A stretch of 64,000 nt of DNA, from contig JACONK010000008.1 of the NCBI GenBank assembly GCA_014323795.1, positions 35,688 to 99,687 of the forward strand, in the 5' to 3' direction. Numbering within the stretch: position 1 is the first letter of the stretch; the number at the start of each line of letters is the position of its first letter. Positions 27,245 through 37,202 of this stretch are shown in pieces. The translations under genes and the position numbers were made by a program. The stretch comes from Paracoccaceae bacterium. Its GTDB lineage: Bacteria > Pseudomonadota > Alphaproteobacteria > Rhodobacterales > Rhodobacteraceae. Under the pieces are notes generated by a model. The model saw nothing but the letters and a program-made list of their open reading frames with translations, searched no databases and had not been told where the DNA came from.

Positions 27245-28279
27245 ATGAATGTTTACAGGAACCTGCCCGATGCCGTTGGCAAAACCCCGTTGATCCGTCT
27301 TGCCAAAGCCTCTGAAGAAACGGGCTGCAACCTGTATGGTAAAGCGGAGTTTCTGAACCCCGGACAGTCGGTAAAGGATCGTGCCGCGCTGTCGATCATC
27401 CGCCAGGCTGAGCTGGATGGCACCCTGAAACCGGGCGGCACGATTGTGGAAGGCACAGCGGGCAATACCGGAATCGGGCTTGCACTCGTCGGGCGCGCAC
27501 TCGGCTACCGGATCGTGATCGTTATCCCGGAAACGCAGAGCCAGGAGAAAAAAGACATGATCCGGCTTGCGGGTGCAGCACTCGTCCAGGTGCCTGCAGT
27601 GCCTTACAAAGACCTCAATAATTACGTGAAATATTCTGCCCGGCTTGCCACCAGACTGGCAGGGACGGAATCCAATGGCGCGATCTGGGCCAACCAGTTC
27701 GATAACGTTGCCAATCGCCAGGCTCACATTGACACCACCGCCCCGGAAATCTGGGAACAGACGGGCGGCAAGGTGGACGGTTTCATCTGCGCCTGTGGTT
27801 CCGGCGGGACGCTGGCGGGCGTGGCCCTGGGCCTGCGTACGAAATCCAGGGACGTAAAAATCGGTTTGGCTGATCCGGACGGTGCCGCACTTTACGCATA
27901 CTACACAAGAGGTACGCTGGAATCCAAAGGACATTCTGTTTCCGAAGGGATCGGGCAGGGGCGAATCACCGCCAACCTGGAAGGGTTGGAGATTGATATG
28001 GCCTACAACATCCCTGACGCGGAAGCATTGCCGGTCGTCTATGACCTGTTGGAATATGAGGGCCTTTGCATGGGGCTGTCGACCGGGATCAACGTGGCGG
28101 GTGCCATACGGATGGCAAAAGAAATGGGGCCGGGCCATACAATCGTGACAATCCTGTGTGACTATGGCTCCCGCTACCAGACCAGGATTTTCAACCCCGA
28201 CTTTCTGCGTGACAAGGGCCTGCCCGTTCCGCAGTGGCTGGACAACAGCCGGACCGACATCCCGGAAGTCTTTGAGTAA
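27245..28279 (+). CDS. cysK: Cysteine synthase A (O-acetylserine sulfhydrylase)
   Basis: PLP enzyme making cysteine from O-acetylserine and sulfide. 344 residues, a longer variant than the roughly 310-residue enteric CysK. Visible: 'VGKTPLIRLAKASEETGCNLYGKAEFLNPGQSVKDRAAL' with the PLP lysine in SVKDR, the phosphate/acetylserine loop 'EGTAGNTGIGLALVG', and 'CGSGGTLAGVALGL'. The C-terminal half ends 'LPVPQWLDN'. Three ATG codons lie within nine bases (27241, 27245, 27249); only 27245 is in frame. The mechanosensitive-channel gene begins five bases after the stop, so the two form an operon without an evident shared role. Confidence 0.94.
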   Translation: MNVYRNLPDAVGKTPLIRLAKASEETGCNLYGKAEFLNPGQSVKDRAALSIIRQAELDGTLKPGGTIVEGTAGNTGIGLALVGRALGYRIVIVIPETQSQEKKDMIRLAGAALVQVPAVPYKDLNNYVKYSARLATRLAGTESNGAIWANQFDNVANRQAHIDTTAPEIWEQTGGKVDGFICACGSGGTLAGVALGLRTKSRDVKIGLADPDGAALYAYYTRGTLESKGHSVSEGIGQGRITANLEGLEIDMAYNIPDAEALPVVYDLLEYEGLCMGLSTGINVAGAIRMAKEMGPGHTIVTILCDYGSRYQTRIFNPDFLRDKGLPVPQWLDNSRTDIPEVFE

Positions 28280-28284
28280 CCCCC

Positions 28285-30672
28285 ATGCGTAGTGTTCTGC
28301 TTGCCGTTATTGTTGCGGTTCTGCCAATGCTCGCGGTCGGTCAAATCGCGACCACCCCGTCCAGCCGGCAGGAATTGGAGACGACGGTCGTTTTTGACAA
28401 AGAGGCATTTGACCTGCTGATCATCCGGGCCGAAGAGGTACTTGACCGGGGTGAGGCAAGCAATGAGGCACTGGAGCAGCTGCGCAGCCAGCTGACCATG
28501 TTCCGGTCACAGGCGACCAACCAAAAGCAGTTGTCCGCTGCAAAAGTGCGTCCGGTGCAGGAAAGGTTGATCGCATTGGGGAATGCCCCGCCCGAGGGCG
28601 AAACGGAGCCGCAGGATTTGGCCAGTCTGCGTACCGAATTGACCAAAGAGGTTGAACGTCTGCGTACGCCGGTCATCGCCGCCGAAGACGCTTCTCAAAG
28701 GGCGGATAATCAGATTGAACGCATTGATGCGCTGATCCGGAGCCGTGCCACGGATGCCCTTTTGGAACGGGGGCCTTCACCGATGAACCCGGTGCGCTGG
28801 TGGTCTGCCCTGGGCGAGATTCGCGAATATTTCCGCAGCGTGGCTGTAGAATTTAATTCCGTATGGGTCAGTGATGCCCGCCGCGCGGCACGCATATCGA
28901 ACGCTCCCATCGTCCTGATCCTCACAGGGATTGCGCTGTTGCTGCTGTTCCGCGCACGGCGCTGGTCCCGCCTGGCACAGGAGGCACTGAGCGACGGCGT
29001 TTGCGCCCGATGGGCCGCGGGGTTGGGCCTGATCGGCGCACTCTTGCAGCTCGTATTGCCCGCGCTCGGCCTGGCGGTTCTCATTCAGGCGATTATCATC
29101 CTCGATATATTTGCGGAGCGCGGCTACTTCCTTGTCCGCGCTCTTGGGATGGCGGGTTTCTCGCTCTACTTTGCCACTTGGGTGTCGCGGATTTTGTTCG
29201 TGCCGCGCCGCCACATGCCAACCCTGATCGAAGTTGATAACAATGACCGGCGTATGCTGCGCAATGCATTTCTGCTTTTGGGTGTCGTTTTTGCCGCCCG
29301 GCAAATGCTTATGGCCATTGCCGGTACCGTTGGCACGGAACCCCGCCTTTGGGAAGCGACCAATACGCTGATGTTCCCGGTTGTGATCCTTGGCGGAATC
29401 GCGATATTTCGGATCGGGTACACCCTGCGCCGCCTGGCTCTTGGCACAGCGGACGCGCAGGGTGGTAACCCGTTCCTTGCGCGCATAAGTGCCCTGATGG
29501 GTCTTTTCTGCATCGTTGCAGGTTTGCTCGGTCCTATAGCCAGTGCCGTGGGTTATGCCGAGGCAGGCTCGGTGCTTGTCTTTTCCACCGCGCTTAGCCT
29601 GCTTTTGATCGCCGGTTTCTACATCCTGTTTCGCCTGATCGGCATGATGGGCGGCTCCCTTGCCACGCAGGTTCCTGCCCGGGCGGAAGAAGATCGCCGG
29701 CGCTACGGTGCTCTTTTCCAGGTTTCGTTGGGTTTCTTTTTCATCTGTGCCTCGGTCCCGCTGCTTGCATTGATCTGGGGTGCGCGGCAATCGCAGATTC
29801 TCGAGGTGTGGCTCTGGCTGCGCGACGGTATTCCCATTGGGGAGACGCGCATTTCGTTGATCGATTCCCTGACATTTGTGCTGGTATTTTCCATCGGTTA
29901 CATGATCACGCGCCTGCTGCAATCGGCCCTGCGCACCACAGTAATGCCTAATACGCGGCTCGATATCGGGGGGCAGAACGCGATTGTCACCGGAACCGGT
30001 TATGTCGGTATATTCGTGGCAGCCCTTGCGGCAATCGGGACGACGGGACTTGATCTGTCAAACCTCGCGATCGTTGCAGGTGCCTTGTCCGTTGGTATCG
30101 GTTTCGGTCTTCAGACCATCGTATCGAACTTTGTTTCCGGCATCATTCTGCTGATCGAACGCCCCATCAAAGAGGGCGACTGGATTGATGTCGGCGGCTA
30201 TTCCGGATACGTGCGCAACATCTCCGTTCGCTCGACGGAGATTGAGACTTTTGATCGCGCCAATGTGATCATCCCCAATGCGGATCTGATCGCCGGTTCT
30301 GTGACCAACTGGACCCATTCCAGTATGGCAGGCCGGGTGATCGTGCCGGTTGGCGTCGGCTATGGCAGCGATCCGCGCCATGTGGAACGTGTCCTGCGTG
30401 AGGTGGCGGAAAGCCACCCGATGGTACTTCTGAATCCGGCACCGGCAGTGATGTTCATGCGCTTTGGGGCCGATAGTCTCGATTTTGAAATCCGTGCTAT
30501 CCTGCGGGACGTGAACTGGATGATGAGCGCGAGGTCCGATATGAACTACGAAATCACCAGGCGTTTCCGTGAAGAAGGCATCGAAATTCCATTTGCCCAG
30601 CGCGACGTCCACATCAGGAATCTGGATGATTTGCGCCTGGGGCAGGAAATCCCCGGCAGCAGCAGGGCATGA
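28285..30672 (+). CDS. DUF3772 / MscS-family large mechanosensitive channel
   Basis: A 795-residue inner-membrane protein. Cleavable signal peptide (about residues 1-20), a coiled-coil-prone periplasmic region (about 30-140), and a DUF3772 segment (about 140-200). Roughly ten hydrophobic helices follow (about 210-570). The C-terminal MscS core (about 570-790) contains the pore helix 'NLAIVAGALSVGIGFGLQTIVSNFVSGIILLIERP' and the cytoplasmic beta-domain 'GDWIDVGGYSGYVRNISVRSTEIETFD'. It resembles MscK/MscM-type channels that open on membrane tension and release solutes in hypo-osmotic shock. Co-transcribed with cysK. Confidence 0.9.
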   Translation: MRSVLLAVIVAVLPMLAVGQIATTPSSRQELETTVVFDKEAFDLLIIRAEEVLDRGEASNEALEQLRSQLTMFRSQATNQKQLSAAKVRPVQERLIALGNAPPEGETEPQDLASLRTELTKEVERLRTPVIAAEDASQRADNQIERIDALIRSRATDALLERGPSPMNPVRWWSALGEIREYFRSVAVEFNSVWVSDARRAARISNAPIVLILTGIALLLLFRARRWSRLAQEALSDGVCARWAAGLGLIGALLQLVLPALGLAVLIQAIIILDIFAERGYFLVRALGMAGFSLYFATWVSRILFVPRRHMPTLIEVDNNDRRMLRNAFLLLGVVFAARQMLMAIAGTVGTEPRLWEATNTLMFPVVILGGIAIFRIGYTLRRLALGTADAQGGNPFLARISALMGLFCIVAGLLGPIASAVGYAEAGSVLVFSTALSLLLIAGFYILFRLIGMMGGSLATQVPARAEEDRRRYGALFQVSLGFFFICASVPLLALIWGARQSQILEVWLWLRDGIPIGETRISLIDSLTFVLVFSIGYMITRLLQSALRTTVMPNTRLDIGGQNAIVTGTGYVGIFVAALAAIGTTGLDLSNLAIVAGALSVGIGFGLQTIVSNFVSGIILLIERPIKEGDWIDVGGYSGYVRNISVRSTEIETFDRANVIIPNADLIAGSVTNWTHSSMAGRVIVPVGVGYGSDPRHVERVLREVAESHPMVLLNPAPAVMFMRFGADSLDFEIRAILRDVNWMMSARSDMNYEITRRFREEGIEIPFAQRDVHIRNLDDLRLGQEIPGSSRA

Positions 30673-30887
30673 TATAACGCACCGGCATTTCTGCATGACA
30701 TCTAAAACCGCCACACAGGGACTGCGGTCACGAATGGAAAGCCTGCCGCCACACCGGAACTGATGAAACCAGGTTCCGATGGCCCCCATGCGGTGCGTAT
30801 GTCAGGGGAACGGGGCACCGGTAATCGGCAAAATCAAAAATAGAGACTGCACCAAACGGTGCGTTGCGATTCACCTCAACGGACGTC

Positions 30888-32126
30888 TCAACTGTTTTGA
30901 GTATCCGGGACAGCCTCGCGCAACTGCCGTTCAATCGCGTTCGTATAGGTAACCGCGAGCAGGGACAGCACACCGGTTGCAAGAATAAACAGAATTAGCG
31001 GTGCCGCAGAGACAGCATCCACCAGAAACGGCACAACCGCGGCACTCAGTGCGGCACCACCGATGGTCATCAGCGATCCGCCGAACCCGGCAGCGGAACC
31101 CGCCAGGCGTGAATTGATGTTCATCATGCCCGCGCTGCCGTTTGGAATCACCAGACCATTGCCGATACCGATGCAGATTGTGGGTGCAAAAAACGCCAGC
31201 GGATGGGCCACCCCCGCGCTGACCAGCACCAGTGCCACAACCATCCCCGCCAGCATTACAAACCCGCCAACCATCATCAGGGCAAGCAACCCGAATCGAG
31301 TGCTCATCCGTCCGGTTAAAAAATTGCCAAAAAAATATCCCAATGGCGTGAAAATGAAATAAAGCCCGAGTGCCCCGGGCGACAGTTCGTACACCCCCAC
31401 GCCGATAAAAGGCATGCCACCGAGAAAGACAAAGAAACTGCCTGATGCCAGGGCTGTGGCAGAGGCGTAGCCCCAGAACCGCCGCGACCGGATCAGGTCT
31501 GGGTATTGCCGGAACTGCGCTGTCAGGCTGTCGGAACGGGTGATGTTGGTTTCGCCCATGTCGTGCCAGACCAGCAGGAAAACCATCAGCCCGCCCACGG
31601 CTTGCGCCCAAAAGGCGGCAGGCCAGTCGTAGGCCTCCTGCAGGATTCCCCCGATGGCCGGTGCCATCATCGGTGCCAGGCTCATGCCCATGGCCACATA
31701 GCCCAGCATCGCTGCCGCCTGATTGGCGGGCAACATGTCGCGCACAGCGGCGCGGGAAATGACAAAAGAGGCAACCACAAGTGCCTGGATGATGCGGGTT
31801 GCTATCAGCACGGTGGTGTTTGGCGCAACGGCAGACGCACAGGAGGCCAGCACGAAAACCCCCATGCAAATCAAGGCAATGGGTCGACGGCCGAAATAAT
31901 CGCTCAGGGGGCCGATGATCAGTTGCAGAAATCCCGTGACAAGCAGATAGCCCGACAGCAGGAACTGGACGGTAAACAGGTTTGTTCCGAAGTGTTCCTG
32001 TATGTAGGGCAGGGACGGCAGAATGACGTTCATGGATACCGCGCCGATAGCAGCCAGGGTCACCAGCGTGGTCAGGGTTGGCGGGGTTGAGGGATCCAGA
32101 AACCGTGGCTTTGGAAGATCGGCCAT
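30888..32126 (-). CDS. MFS multidrug efflux transporter, Bcr/CflA family
   Basis: A 412-residue, 12-helix major facilitator. Start at ATG 32126 (AAGG five bases upstream) gives the usual cytosolic leader '[18 protein letters not shown]'. An in-frame ATG at 32162 would only add 12 unlikely residues. The first helix region carries '[19 protein letters not shown]' typical of Bcr/CflA, and the MFS motif A-like loop '[20 protein letters not shown]' lies between helices 2 and 3. Family members export drugs or sulfonamide-like compounds; the actual substrate is unknown. Divergent from pccB across 183 bp. Confidence 0.9.
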   Translation of the reverse strand: MADLPKPRFLDPSTPPTLTTLVTLAAIGAVSMNVILPSLPYIQEHFGTNLFTVQFLLSGYLLVTGFLQLIIGPLSDYFGRRPIALICMGVFVLASCASAVAPNTTVLIATRIIQALVVASFVISRAAVRDMLPANQAAAMLGYVAMGMSLAPMMAPAIGGILQEAYDWPAAFWAQAVGGLMVFLLVWHDMGETNITRSDSLTAQFRQYPDLIRSRRFWGYASATALASGSFFVFLGGMPFIGVGVYELSPGALGLYFIFTPLGYFFGNFLTGRMSTRFGLLALMMVGGFVMLAGMVVALVLVSAGVAHPLAFFAPTICIGIGNGLVIPNGSAGMMNINSRLAGSAAGFGGSLMTIGGAALSAAVVPFLVDAVSAAPLILFILATGVLSLLAVTYTNAIERQLREAVPDTQNS

Positions 32127-32309
32127 TACGCCTTGATAGGCGCATGCGCCGGATCTGTCCATGGCAATTACAGATTGGGAATGCCCGGGCAGGCATGGGC
32201 CCTCATGCCCGGATGCCGCGTAAGGTCATTATGGGATATTCCTGCCGATTTCCCTTTCCCATGGTCGCACAGACGCGTAAACAGCGTGAAACGTATCAGG
32301 AGATATCCT

Positions 32310-33842
32310 ATGCAGGACATTCTCGAAGAACTGGAAGCGCGGCGAAATCAGGCCCGGCGCGGTGGTGGCCGGAAACGCATCGACGCACAGCATGCCAAAG
32401 GCACACTGACAGCACGGGAGCGGGTGGAGGTACTGATAGACGAAGGCAGTTTCGAAGAATTTGACATGTTCAAATCCCATCGCTGCACCGAGTTCGGAAT
32501 GGAAAAAACCAAATACCCGGGTGACGGTGTGATTACCGGCTGGGGCACGATAAACGGGCGCATAGTTTATGTGTTCAGCCAGGATTTCACGGTCTTTGGC
32601 GGGTCGCTTTCAGAAACCCACGCGGAAAAGATTTGCAAGATCCAGGAAATGGCGATCCGCAATGGTGCACCGATCATCGGCATAAACGATTCAGGCGGTG
32701 CGCGCATCCAGGAAGGGGTGGCCAGCCTTGCGGGCTATGCTGATGTGTTCCAAAATAATATCCTAGCCTCCGGCGTGGTGCCGCAGATCAGCGTGATCAT
32801 GGGACCTTGTGCCGGTGGTGCGGTCTATTCGCCCGCGATGACTGATTTCATCTTCATGGTCAAAGACAGTTCCTACATGTTCGTGACGGGCCCCGATGTG
32901 GTGAAGACGGTCACTAACGAGGTGGTGACAGCAGAAGAACTCGGCGGGGCAAAAACCCATACGTCCAAATCCTCGGTCGCCGATGCGGCCTTCGAGAACG
33001 ACATGGAAGCCCTGATGGAGGTGCGCCGTCTGATAGATTTCCTGCCGCTCAACAACCGCGAAAAACCGCCCGTACGCCCGTTCTTTGACGACATAACGCG
33101 GGAAGAGCGCAGCCTCGACAGCCTTGTACCGGACACCCCCAACAAGCCCTATGATATGAAAGAGCTGATCCTGAAGCTCGCTGATGAGGCTGATTTCTAC
33201 GAAATCCAGGAAAATTTCGCGAAGAATATCCTGACCGGTTTTATCCGCCTGGAAGGGCGGACCGTGGGTGTGGTGGCAAACCAGCCGATGGTGCTGGCAG
33301 GTTGTCTCGACATCGATAGTGCAAGGAAAGCCGCAAGGTTTGTACGCTTCTGCGACGCTTTCGCTATCCCGATTCTGACGCTGATAGACGTTCCGGGATT
33401 CCTTCCGGGGGTCAGCCAGGAATACGCGGGAATCATTAAACACGGTGCCAAGCTGCTTTATGCCTATGGGGAAGCAACGGTGCCGAAAGTATCATTAATT
33501 ACGCGCAAGGCCTATGGCGGTGCTTACGTGGTGATGGCATCCAAGCATTTGCGGGGCGACTACAACTATGCCTGGCCAACGGCAGAGATTGCCGTGATGG
33601 GGGCCAGGGGTGCGGTGGAAATCCTCTATCGATCAGAACTCGGTGATCCTGAAAGGATTGCGGGTCGCCTCAGCGACTATGAAGACCGTTTTGCCAATCC
33701 GTTCGTGGCGGCAGAAAAGGGCTTCATAGATGACGTAATCATGCCCCGCAATACCCGTAAGCGCATTTGCAGGGCGTTTGCGTCCCTGCGCAGTAAGAGA
33801 CTGTCAAATCCGTGGAAAAGGCACGATAACATTCCACTTTGA
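32310..33842 (+). CDS. pccB: Propionyl-CoA carboxylase, carboxyltransferase (beta) subunit
   Basis: Transfers the carboxyl group from biotin to propionyl-CoA, yielding (S)-methylmalonyl-CoA; forms the holoenzyme with PccA. ATG 32310 follows AGGAG and gives 510 residues, the standard size. Both crotonase-like halves are present: N-terminal '[19 protein letters not shown]', '[23 protein letters not shown]' and '[12 protein letters not shown]'; C-terminal '[34 protein letters not shown]' and '[36 protein letters not shown]'. The tail, ending KKHDNIPL-like (here KRHDNIPL), is the family ending. First gene of the propionate cluster. Confidence 0.97.
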   Translation: MQDILEELEARRNQARRGGGRKRIDAQHAKGTLTARERVEVLIDEGSFEEFDMFKSHRCTEFGMEKTKYPGDGVITGWGTINGRIVYVFSQDFTVFGGSLSETHAEKICKIQEMAIRNGAPIIGINDSGGARIQEGVASLAGYADVFQNNILASGVVPQISVIMGPCAGGAVYSPAMTDFIFMVKDSSYMFVTGPDVVKTVTNEVVTAEELGGAKTHTSKSSVADAAFENDMEALMEVRRLIDFLPLNNREKPPVRPFFDDITREERSLDSLVPDTPNKPYDMKELILKLADEADFYEIQENFAKNILTGFIRLEGRTVGVVANQPMVLAGCLDIDSARKAARFVRFCDAFAIPILTLIDVPGFLPGVSQEYAGIIKHGAKLLYAYGEATVPKVSLITRKAYGGAYVVMASKHLRGDYNYAWPTAEIAVMGARGAVEILYRSELGDPERIAGRLSDYEDRFANPFVAAEKGFIDDVIMPRNTRKRICRAFASLRSKRLSNPWKRHDNIPL

Positions 33843-33972
33843 AGATGGCAGGAATCTAACGGACAAATTTCGTATAATTGGGTTTGCCACTTCAAAAAGC
33901 CTTTGCATTGTTGTAGAATGTCGCTACGTACATGTATGTTTTAAACCATGCCTAAATATGGAAAGGGCAACA

Positions 33973-34092
33973 ATGTCTGATAAGCTGAAAATTGCGCTGG
34001 TCATGGCAGCTGTGGCTGTTTCTGCTTGTGCACAACAGGAAGAACCGGCTGAGGTCATGATCGTAGAAGAAGAGCCGACTGGCAAATTCTAG
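33973..34092 (+). CDS. Tiny lipoprotein between pccB and pccA
   Basis: A 39-residue product: a basic start (MSDKLKIA), a hydrophobic core (LVMAAVAV), a lipobox SAC with the acceptor Cys at position 19, then an acidic tail 'AQQEEPAEVMIVEEEPTGKF'. The mature protein would be about 21 residues anchored by lipid. Short lipoproteins in this same spot occur in many Rhodobacterales, with the same acidic character and a C-terminal aromatic ending; no function is known to me. Ribosome site GGGCAAC is weak. The last codons lie inside a 19-bp tandem duplication that also contains the stop (34090-34092). Confidence 0.7.
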   Translation: MSDKLKIALVMAAVAVSACAQQEEPAEVMIVEEEPTGKF

Positions 34093-34124
34093 GATCGACT
34101 TCCGGTTCTAGGATCGACTTCCGG
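34087..34124 (+). repeat. 19-bp tandem duplication covering a stop codon
   Basis: Two exact adjacent copies of a 19-bp unit (TTCTAGGATCGACTTCCGG), 34087-34105 and 34106-34124. The first copy contains the last codon and TAG stop of the small lipoprotein gene, so the second is an extra stop-plus-downstream segment. Confidence 0.95.
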
Positions 34125-34557
34125 GGGTGCGGCCTTAATTGTGCCCCCGGTTGCCGCCCTGTAACAGGGGGTGGCGTACACAATACCAAGAGCGTTCCCT
34201 GCGCCTGTGCCTGGAACGGATATCCGGTTTACAATCTGACGTGAAAACAGAAAGGCGGGGAACCGCACCGCAATCGGCCCGGTTATCCCGGACAACGACC
34301 CGGTCAACATTAATATCGTATCGATATCCTTGCGGGTGATGTCATATTTTTAAAGACCGGTACTTTCGGGGACAGCCGCCGCACGGAAGCGGTTAAACTC
34401 TTTTATTTCCCTTTCGGATTGTCCCTGTAGTATTGAGCTGCGGGGATTTTTCATGCGTCCGCCTGGGGTGGTGAGGGCCGTTTTCTGTTGCGTAATCGGT
34501 GAAAGATCGTAAATTCTGATGCGTAAGCGGTTTATACTGCTGTCAGAGGAAACCTGT
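34125..34557. other. Intergenic region before pccA
   Basis: About 430 bp, AT-richer near the end. No gene recognised. A CCCTG-TAA-CAGGG hairpin sits at 34158-34170. A TATACT box at 34533-34538 is a possible pccA -10 with no clear -35. Confidence 0.4.
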
Positions 34558-36558
34558 ATGTTTAAAAAGATCCTGATTGCAAACCGGGGGGAGATCGCCT
34601 GCCGTATCATCAAGTCCGCCCGCAAGATGGGTATCGGGACGGTGGCCATATATTCGGATGCGGATCGGGATGCGCTGCATGTGAAAATGGCGGATGAGGC
34701 GATACTCATCGGCCCGCCGCCGGCCAGCCAATCTTACATTGTGATCGATAAGGTTGTGGACGCGATCCGGCAAACGAGCGCAGAGGCCGTGCACCCGGGC
34801 TACGGATTTTTATCGGAAAACAAACTGTTTGCCGAGGCGTTGGAAAAAGAGGGTGTGGCCTTTATCGGACCGCCCGCCGCCGCCATAGAGGCTATGGGTG
34901 ACAAGATCACTTCAAAGATACTTGCCGGTGAGGCCGGTGTCAGCACCGTGCCGGGTCATACAGGTCTTATTGAAGATGCGGACGCGGCGGTTAAAATTTC
35001 CAACAAAATCGGTTACCCCGTGATGATCAAGGCCTCCGCCGGAGGTGGCGGTAAAGGTATGCGGATTGCCACAAACGATCATGAAGCATACGAGGGCTTC
35101 CGGTCGTCCAAGAACGAGGCAGCGGGCAGTTTCGGTGATGACCGGATATTCATCGAGAAATTCGTGACTCAACCACGGCACATCGAAATCCAGGTGTTAG
35201 GCGACAAACACGGTAACACGATTTACCTCAACGAACGGGAATGCTCAATCCAGCGGCGAAACCAGAAAGTAGTGGAAGAGGCACCGTCGCCATTCCTTGA
35301 CCCGGAAACCCGAAAAGCGATGGGTGCCCAGGCTGTCGCGCTCGCCAAGGCGGTGGATTACTGCTCCGCTGGTACGGTGGAATTCATCGTTGACAGCGAT
35401 AGGAACTTCTACTTCCTGGAAATGAATACCCGTCTGCAGGTGGAACATCCGGTGACTGAGCTGATCACAGGCGTGGACCTTGTCGAACAGATGATCAGGA
35501 TCGCCAACAACGAAAAGCTGGAACTGACCCAGGACGACATTGGCATCAACGGCTGGGCTATCGAGAACCGTCTTTATGCTGAAGATCCGTATCGCAATTT
35601 CATGCCGTCCACCGGCCGTCTGACCCGCTATCGCCCCCCGGCAGAGGTGGCAGAAGATAGCCACGCCGTGCGCAACGACACCGGCGTCTGCGAAGGCGGC
35701 GAGATTTCGATGTACTATGACCCGATGATCGCGAAGCTCTGTACATGGGCACCCACCCGGCATGAGGCGATCAGGGTCATGCGGTACGCGCTCGATTCGT
35801 TTGAGCTGGAAGGCATTGGTCATAACCTGCCGTTGCTGTCGGCACTGATGGACCACCCGAAGTTCATTTCCGGCGATATGACCACCGCGTTCATTGCGGA
35901 AGAATTCCCGGACGGATTCAATGGCGTGGAGCTGCCTGCCGTGACAGTCCGAAATATCGCTGCTGCCGCTGCCGCCATGTACCGGGTTGCCGAAATCCGG
36001 CGCACCCGGGTGTCCGGCCGCATGGGCAACCACGAACGCAAGGTGGGCTCTGAATGGGTTGTATCACTGCAAGGTGAAACCTTCCCCGTTACAATTGATG
36101 CTGATAAAGATGGTTCGGACGTTATATTTGCCGACGGCACCTCGCACCGGGTGGAAAGCGACTGGTTGCCCGGCCAACCTCTCGCTTCCATGAATGTGAA
36201 CGGGGAGCTCATGGTTCTAAAGGTCGGCAAGATCAGTGCCGGCTTTGCAATTCGCTATCGCGGCGCAGATCTGGCAGTTCGTGTTCGCAGCCCACGCAAC
36301 GCCGAACTTGCAGTTCACATGCTTGAAAAAATGCCCCCGGACACCTCCAGAATGCTCCTTTGCCCGATGCCGGGTCTGATTGTTTCCATTGAAGTCGCCG
36401 AAGGCGATAATGTTCAGGAAGGCCAGGTGCTCTGCACTGTGGAAGCCATGAAAATGGAAAATATCCTGCGGGCAGAAAAAGCCGGTACCGTATCCAAAAT
36501 CAACGTCGGCCCGGGCGACAGCCTCGCCGTTGATGAGGTGATTATGGAATTTGAGTAG
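34558..36558 (+). CDS. pccA: Propionyl-CoA carboxylase, biotin carboxylase/carrier (alpha) subunit
   Basis: Carboxylates its own biotin with ATP and bicarbonate for PccB. ATG 34558 (AGAGGA seven bases before) gives 666 residues beginning 'FKKILIANRGEIACRII', the biotin-carboxylase opening. ATP-grasp loop 'KASAGGGGKGMRIA' (about 158-171), 'ERECSIQRRNQKVVEEAPSP', and 'FLEMNTRLQVEHPVTELITG' with catalytic Glu/Arg. A middle BT domain (about 480-590) interacts with PccB. The C-terminal carrier domain has the biotin site EAMKMEN (Lys632). The upstream ATG at 34519 adds 13 non-conserved residues and was rejected. Confidence 0.97.
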   Translation: MFKKILIANRGEIACRIIKSARKMGIGTVAIYSDADRDALHVKMADEAILIGPPPASQSYIVIDKVVDAIRQTSAEAVHPGYGFLSENKLFAEALEKEGVAFIGPPAAAIEAMGDKITSKILAGEAGVSTVPGHTGLIEDADAAVKISNKIGYPVMIKASAGGGGKGMRIATNDHEAYEGFRSSKNEAAGSFGDDRIFIEKFVTQPRHIEIQVLGDKHGNTIYLNERECSIQRRNQKVVEEAPSPFLDPETRKAMGAQAVALAKAVDYCSAGTVEFIVDSDRNFYFLEMNTRLQVEHPVTELITGVDLVEQMIRIANNEKLELTQDDIGINGWAIENRLYAEDPYRNFMPSTGRLTRYRPPAEVAEDSHAVRNDTGVCEGGEISMYYDPMIAKLCTWAPTRHEAIRVMRYALDSFELEGIGHNLPLLSALMDHPKFISGDMTTAFIAEEFPDGFNGVELPAVTVRNIAAAAAAMYRVAEIRRTRVSGRMGNHERKVGSEWVVSLQGETFPVTIDADKDGSDVIFADGTSHRVESDWLPGQPLASMNVNGELMVLKVGKISAGFAIRYRGADLAVRVRSPRNAELAVHMLEKMPPDTSRMLLCPMPGLIVSIEVAEGDNVQEGQVLCTVEAMKMENILRAEKAGTVSKINVGPGDSLAVDEVIMEFE

Positions 36559-36638
36559 GGGATGTGTACCCCACTGCGCATGGATATTCGGCCATCATGA
36601 CAATCAAGGGGCGGACGTCGTTGCAAAGCCGGCCCAAT

Positions 36639-36682
36639 TAATGTCAGTGGTTCCGGCACCTAATGTCAGTGGTTCCGGCACC
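36639..36682 (+). repeat. 22-bp tandem duplication downstream of pccA
   Basis: Two exact adjacent copies of a 22-bp unit beginning TAATGTCAGTGGTTCC, at 36639-36660 and 36661-36682, in the gap between pccA and DUF4174. No coding frame uses it. Confidence 0.95.
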
Positions 36683-36806
36683 TGCATTTTGATCTTTGAC
36701 AGGACTCGGATATTTATGTTTTTCAGCCCTGTAATAATCCCCTTTCCATGCCACAACGGACAGCTGTTCCGACGTGTGATTTCAATAACGCCGGGGCGTA
36801 CAGGCA

Positions 36807-37202
36807 TCACCGCCCCCACCGCTGCCGGATTTCCTGTTGTCGCGTTGGCATCTTATCGATCACACGACTTAATTCGCGCACAGTCCAGGGGCGTGACTTT
36901 CGCAGTTTGACCGCGCCATCCTTGCCAACCAGCACCAGTTGAAATCCCCGCGGCCGCAGTTCCTTGCGCAGCGCACTGCTGATGCCCGGGTCAGTGTCAA
37001 CCAACACAACCACGTCACGTTCTTCCAGTTCTTCGGTTTCTTCTGCCAGAAGTTCCATCTGGCGCCGAAACAGCTGATCTTCCGAACTATCGGCGAAGAT
37101 GATGATCGGACGCTTTTCCCACAGATACCGGGACAACCCGTCACCGGCCGCGGCGGGCAGCACCGCCACGGCAAGGGCAAAGAGGGGCGCAAGTTGGCGC
37201 AT
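36807..37202 (-). CDS. DUF4174 secreted protein between pccA and the mutase
   Basis: 131 residues from ATG 37202. Signal peptide (about 1-20, 'QLAPLFALAVAVLPAAA') and one DUF4174 domain. The domain holds 'WEKRPIIIFADSSEDQLFRRQMELL' and the thioredoxin-fold-like 'LEERDVVVLVDTDPGISSALRKELRPRGFQLVLVGKDG', ending 'IDKMPTRQQEIRQR'. No Cys pair, so a thiol-redox role is unlikely. Inserted on the opposite strand within the propionate cluster, a position conserved in Rhodobacterales. Function unknown. An in-frame ATG at 37307 would disrupt the signal peptide and was rejected; AAGGAA precedes 37202. Confidence 0.85.
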   Translation of the reverse strand: MRQLAPLFALAVAVLPAAAGDGLSRYLWEKRPIIIFADSSEDQLFRRQMELLAEETEELEERDVVVLVDTDPGISSALRKELRPRGFQLVLVGKDGAVKLRKSRPWTVRELSRVIDKMPTRQQEIRQRWGR

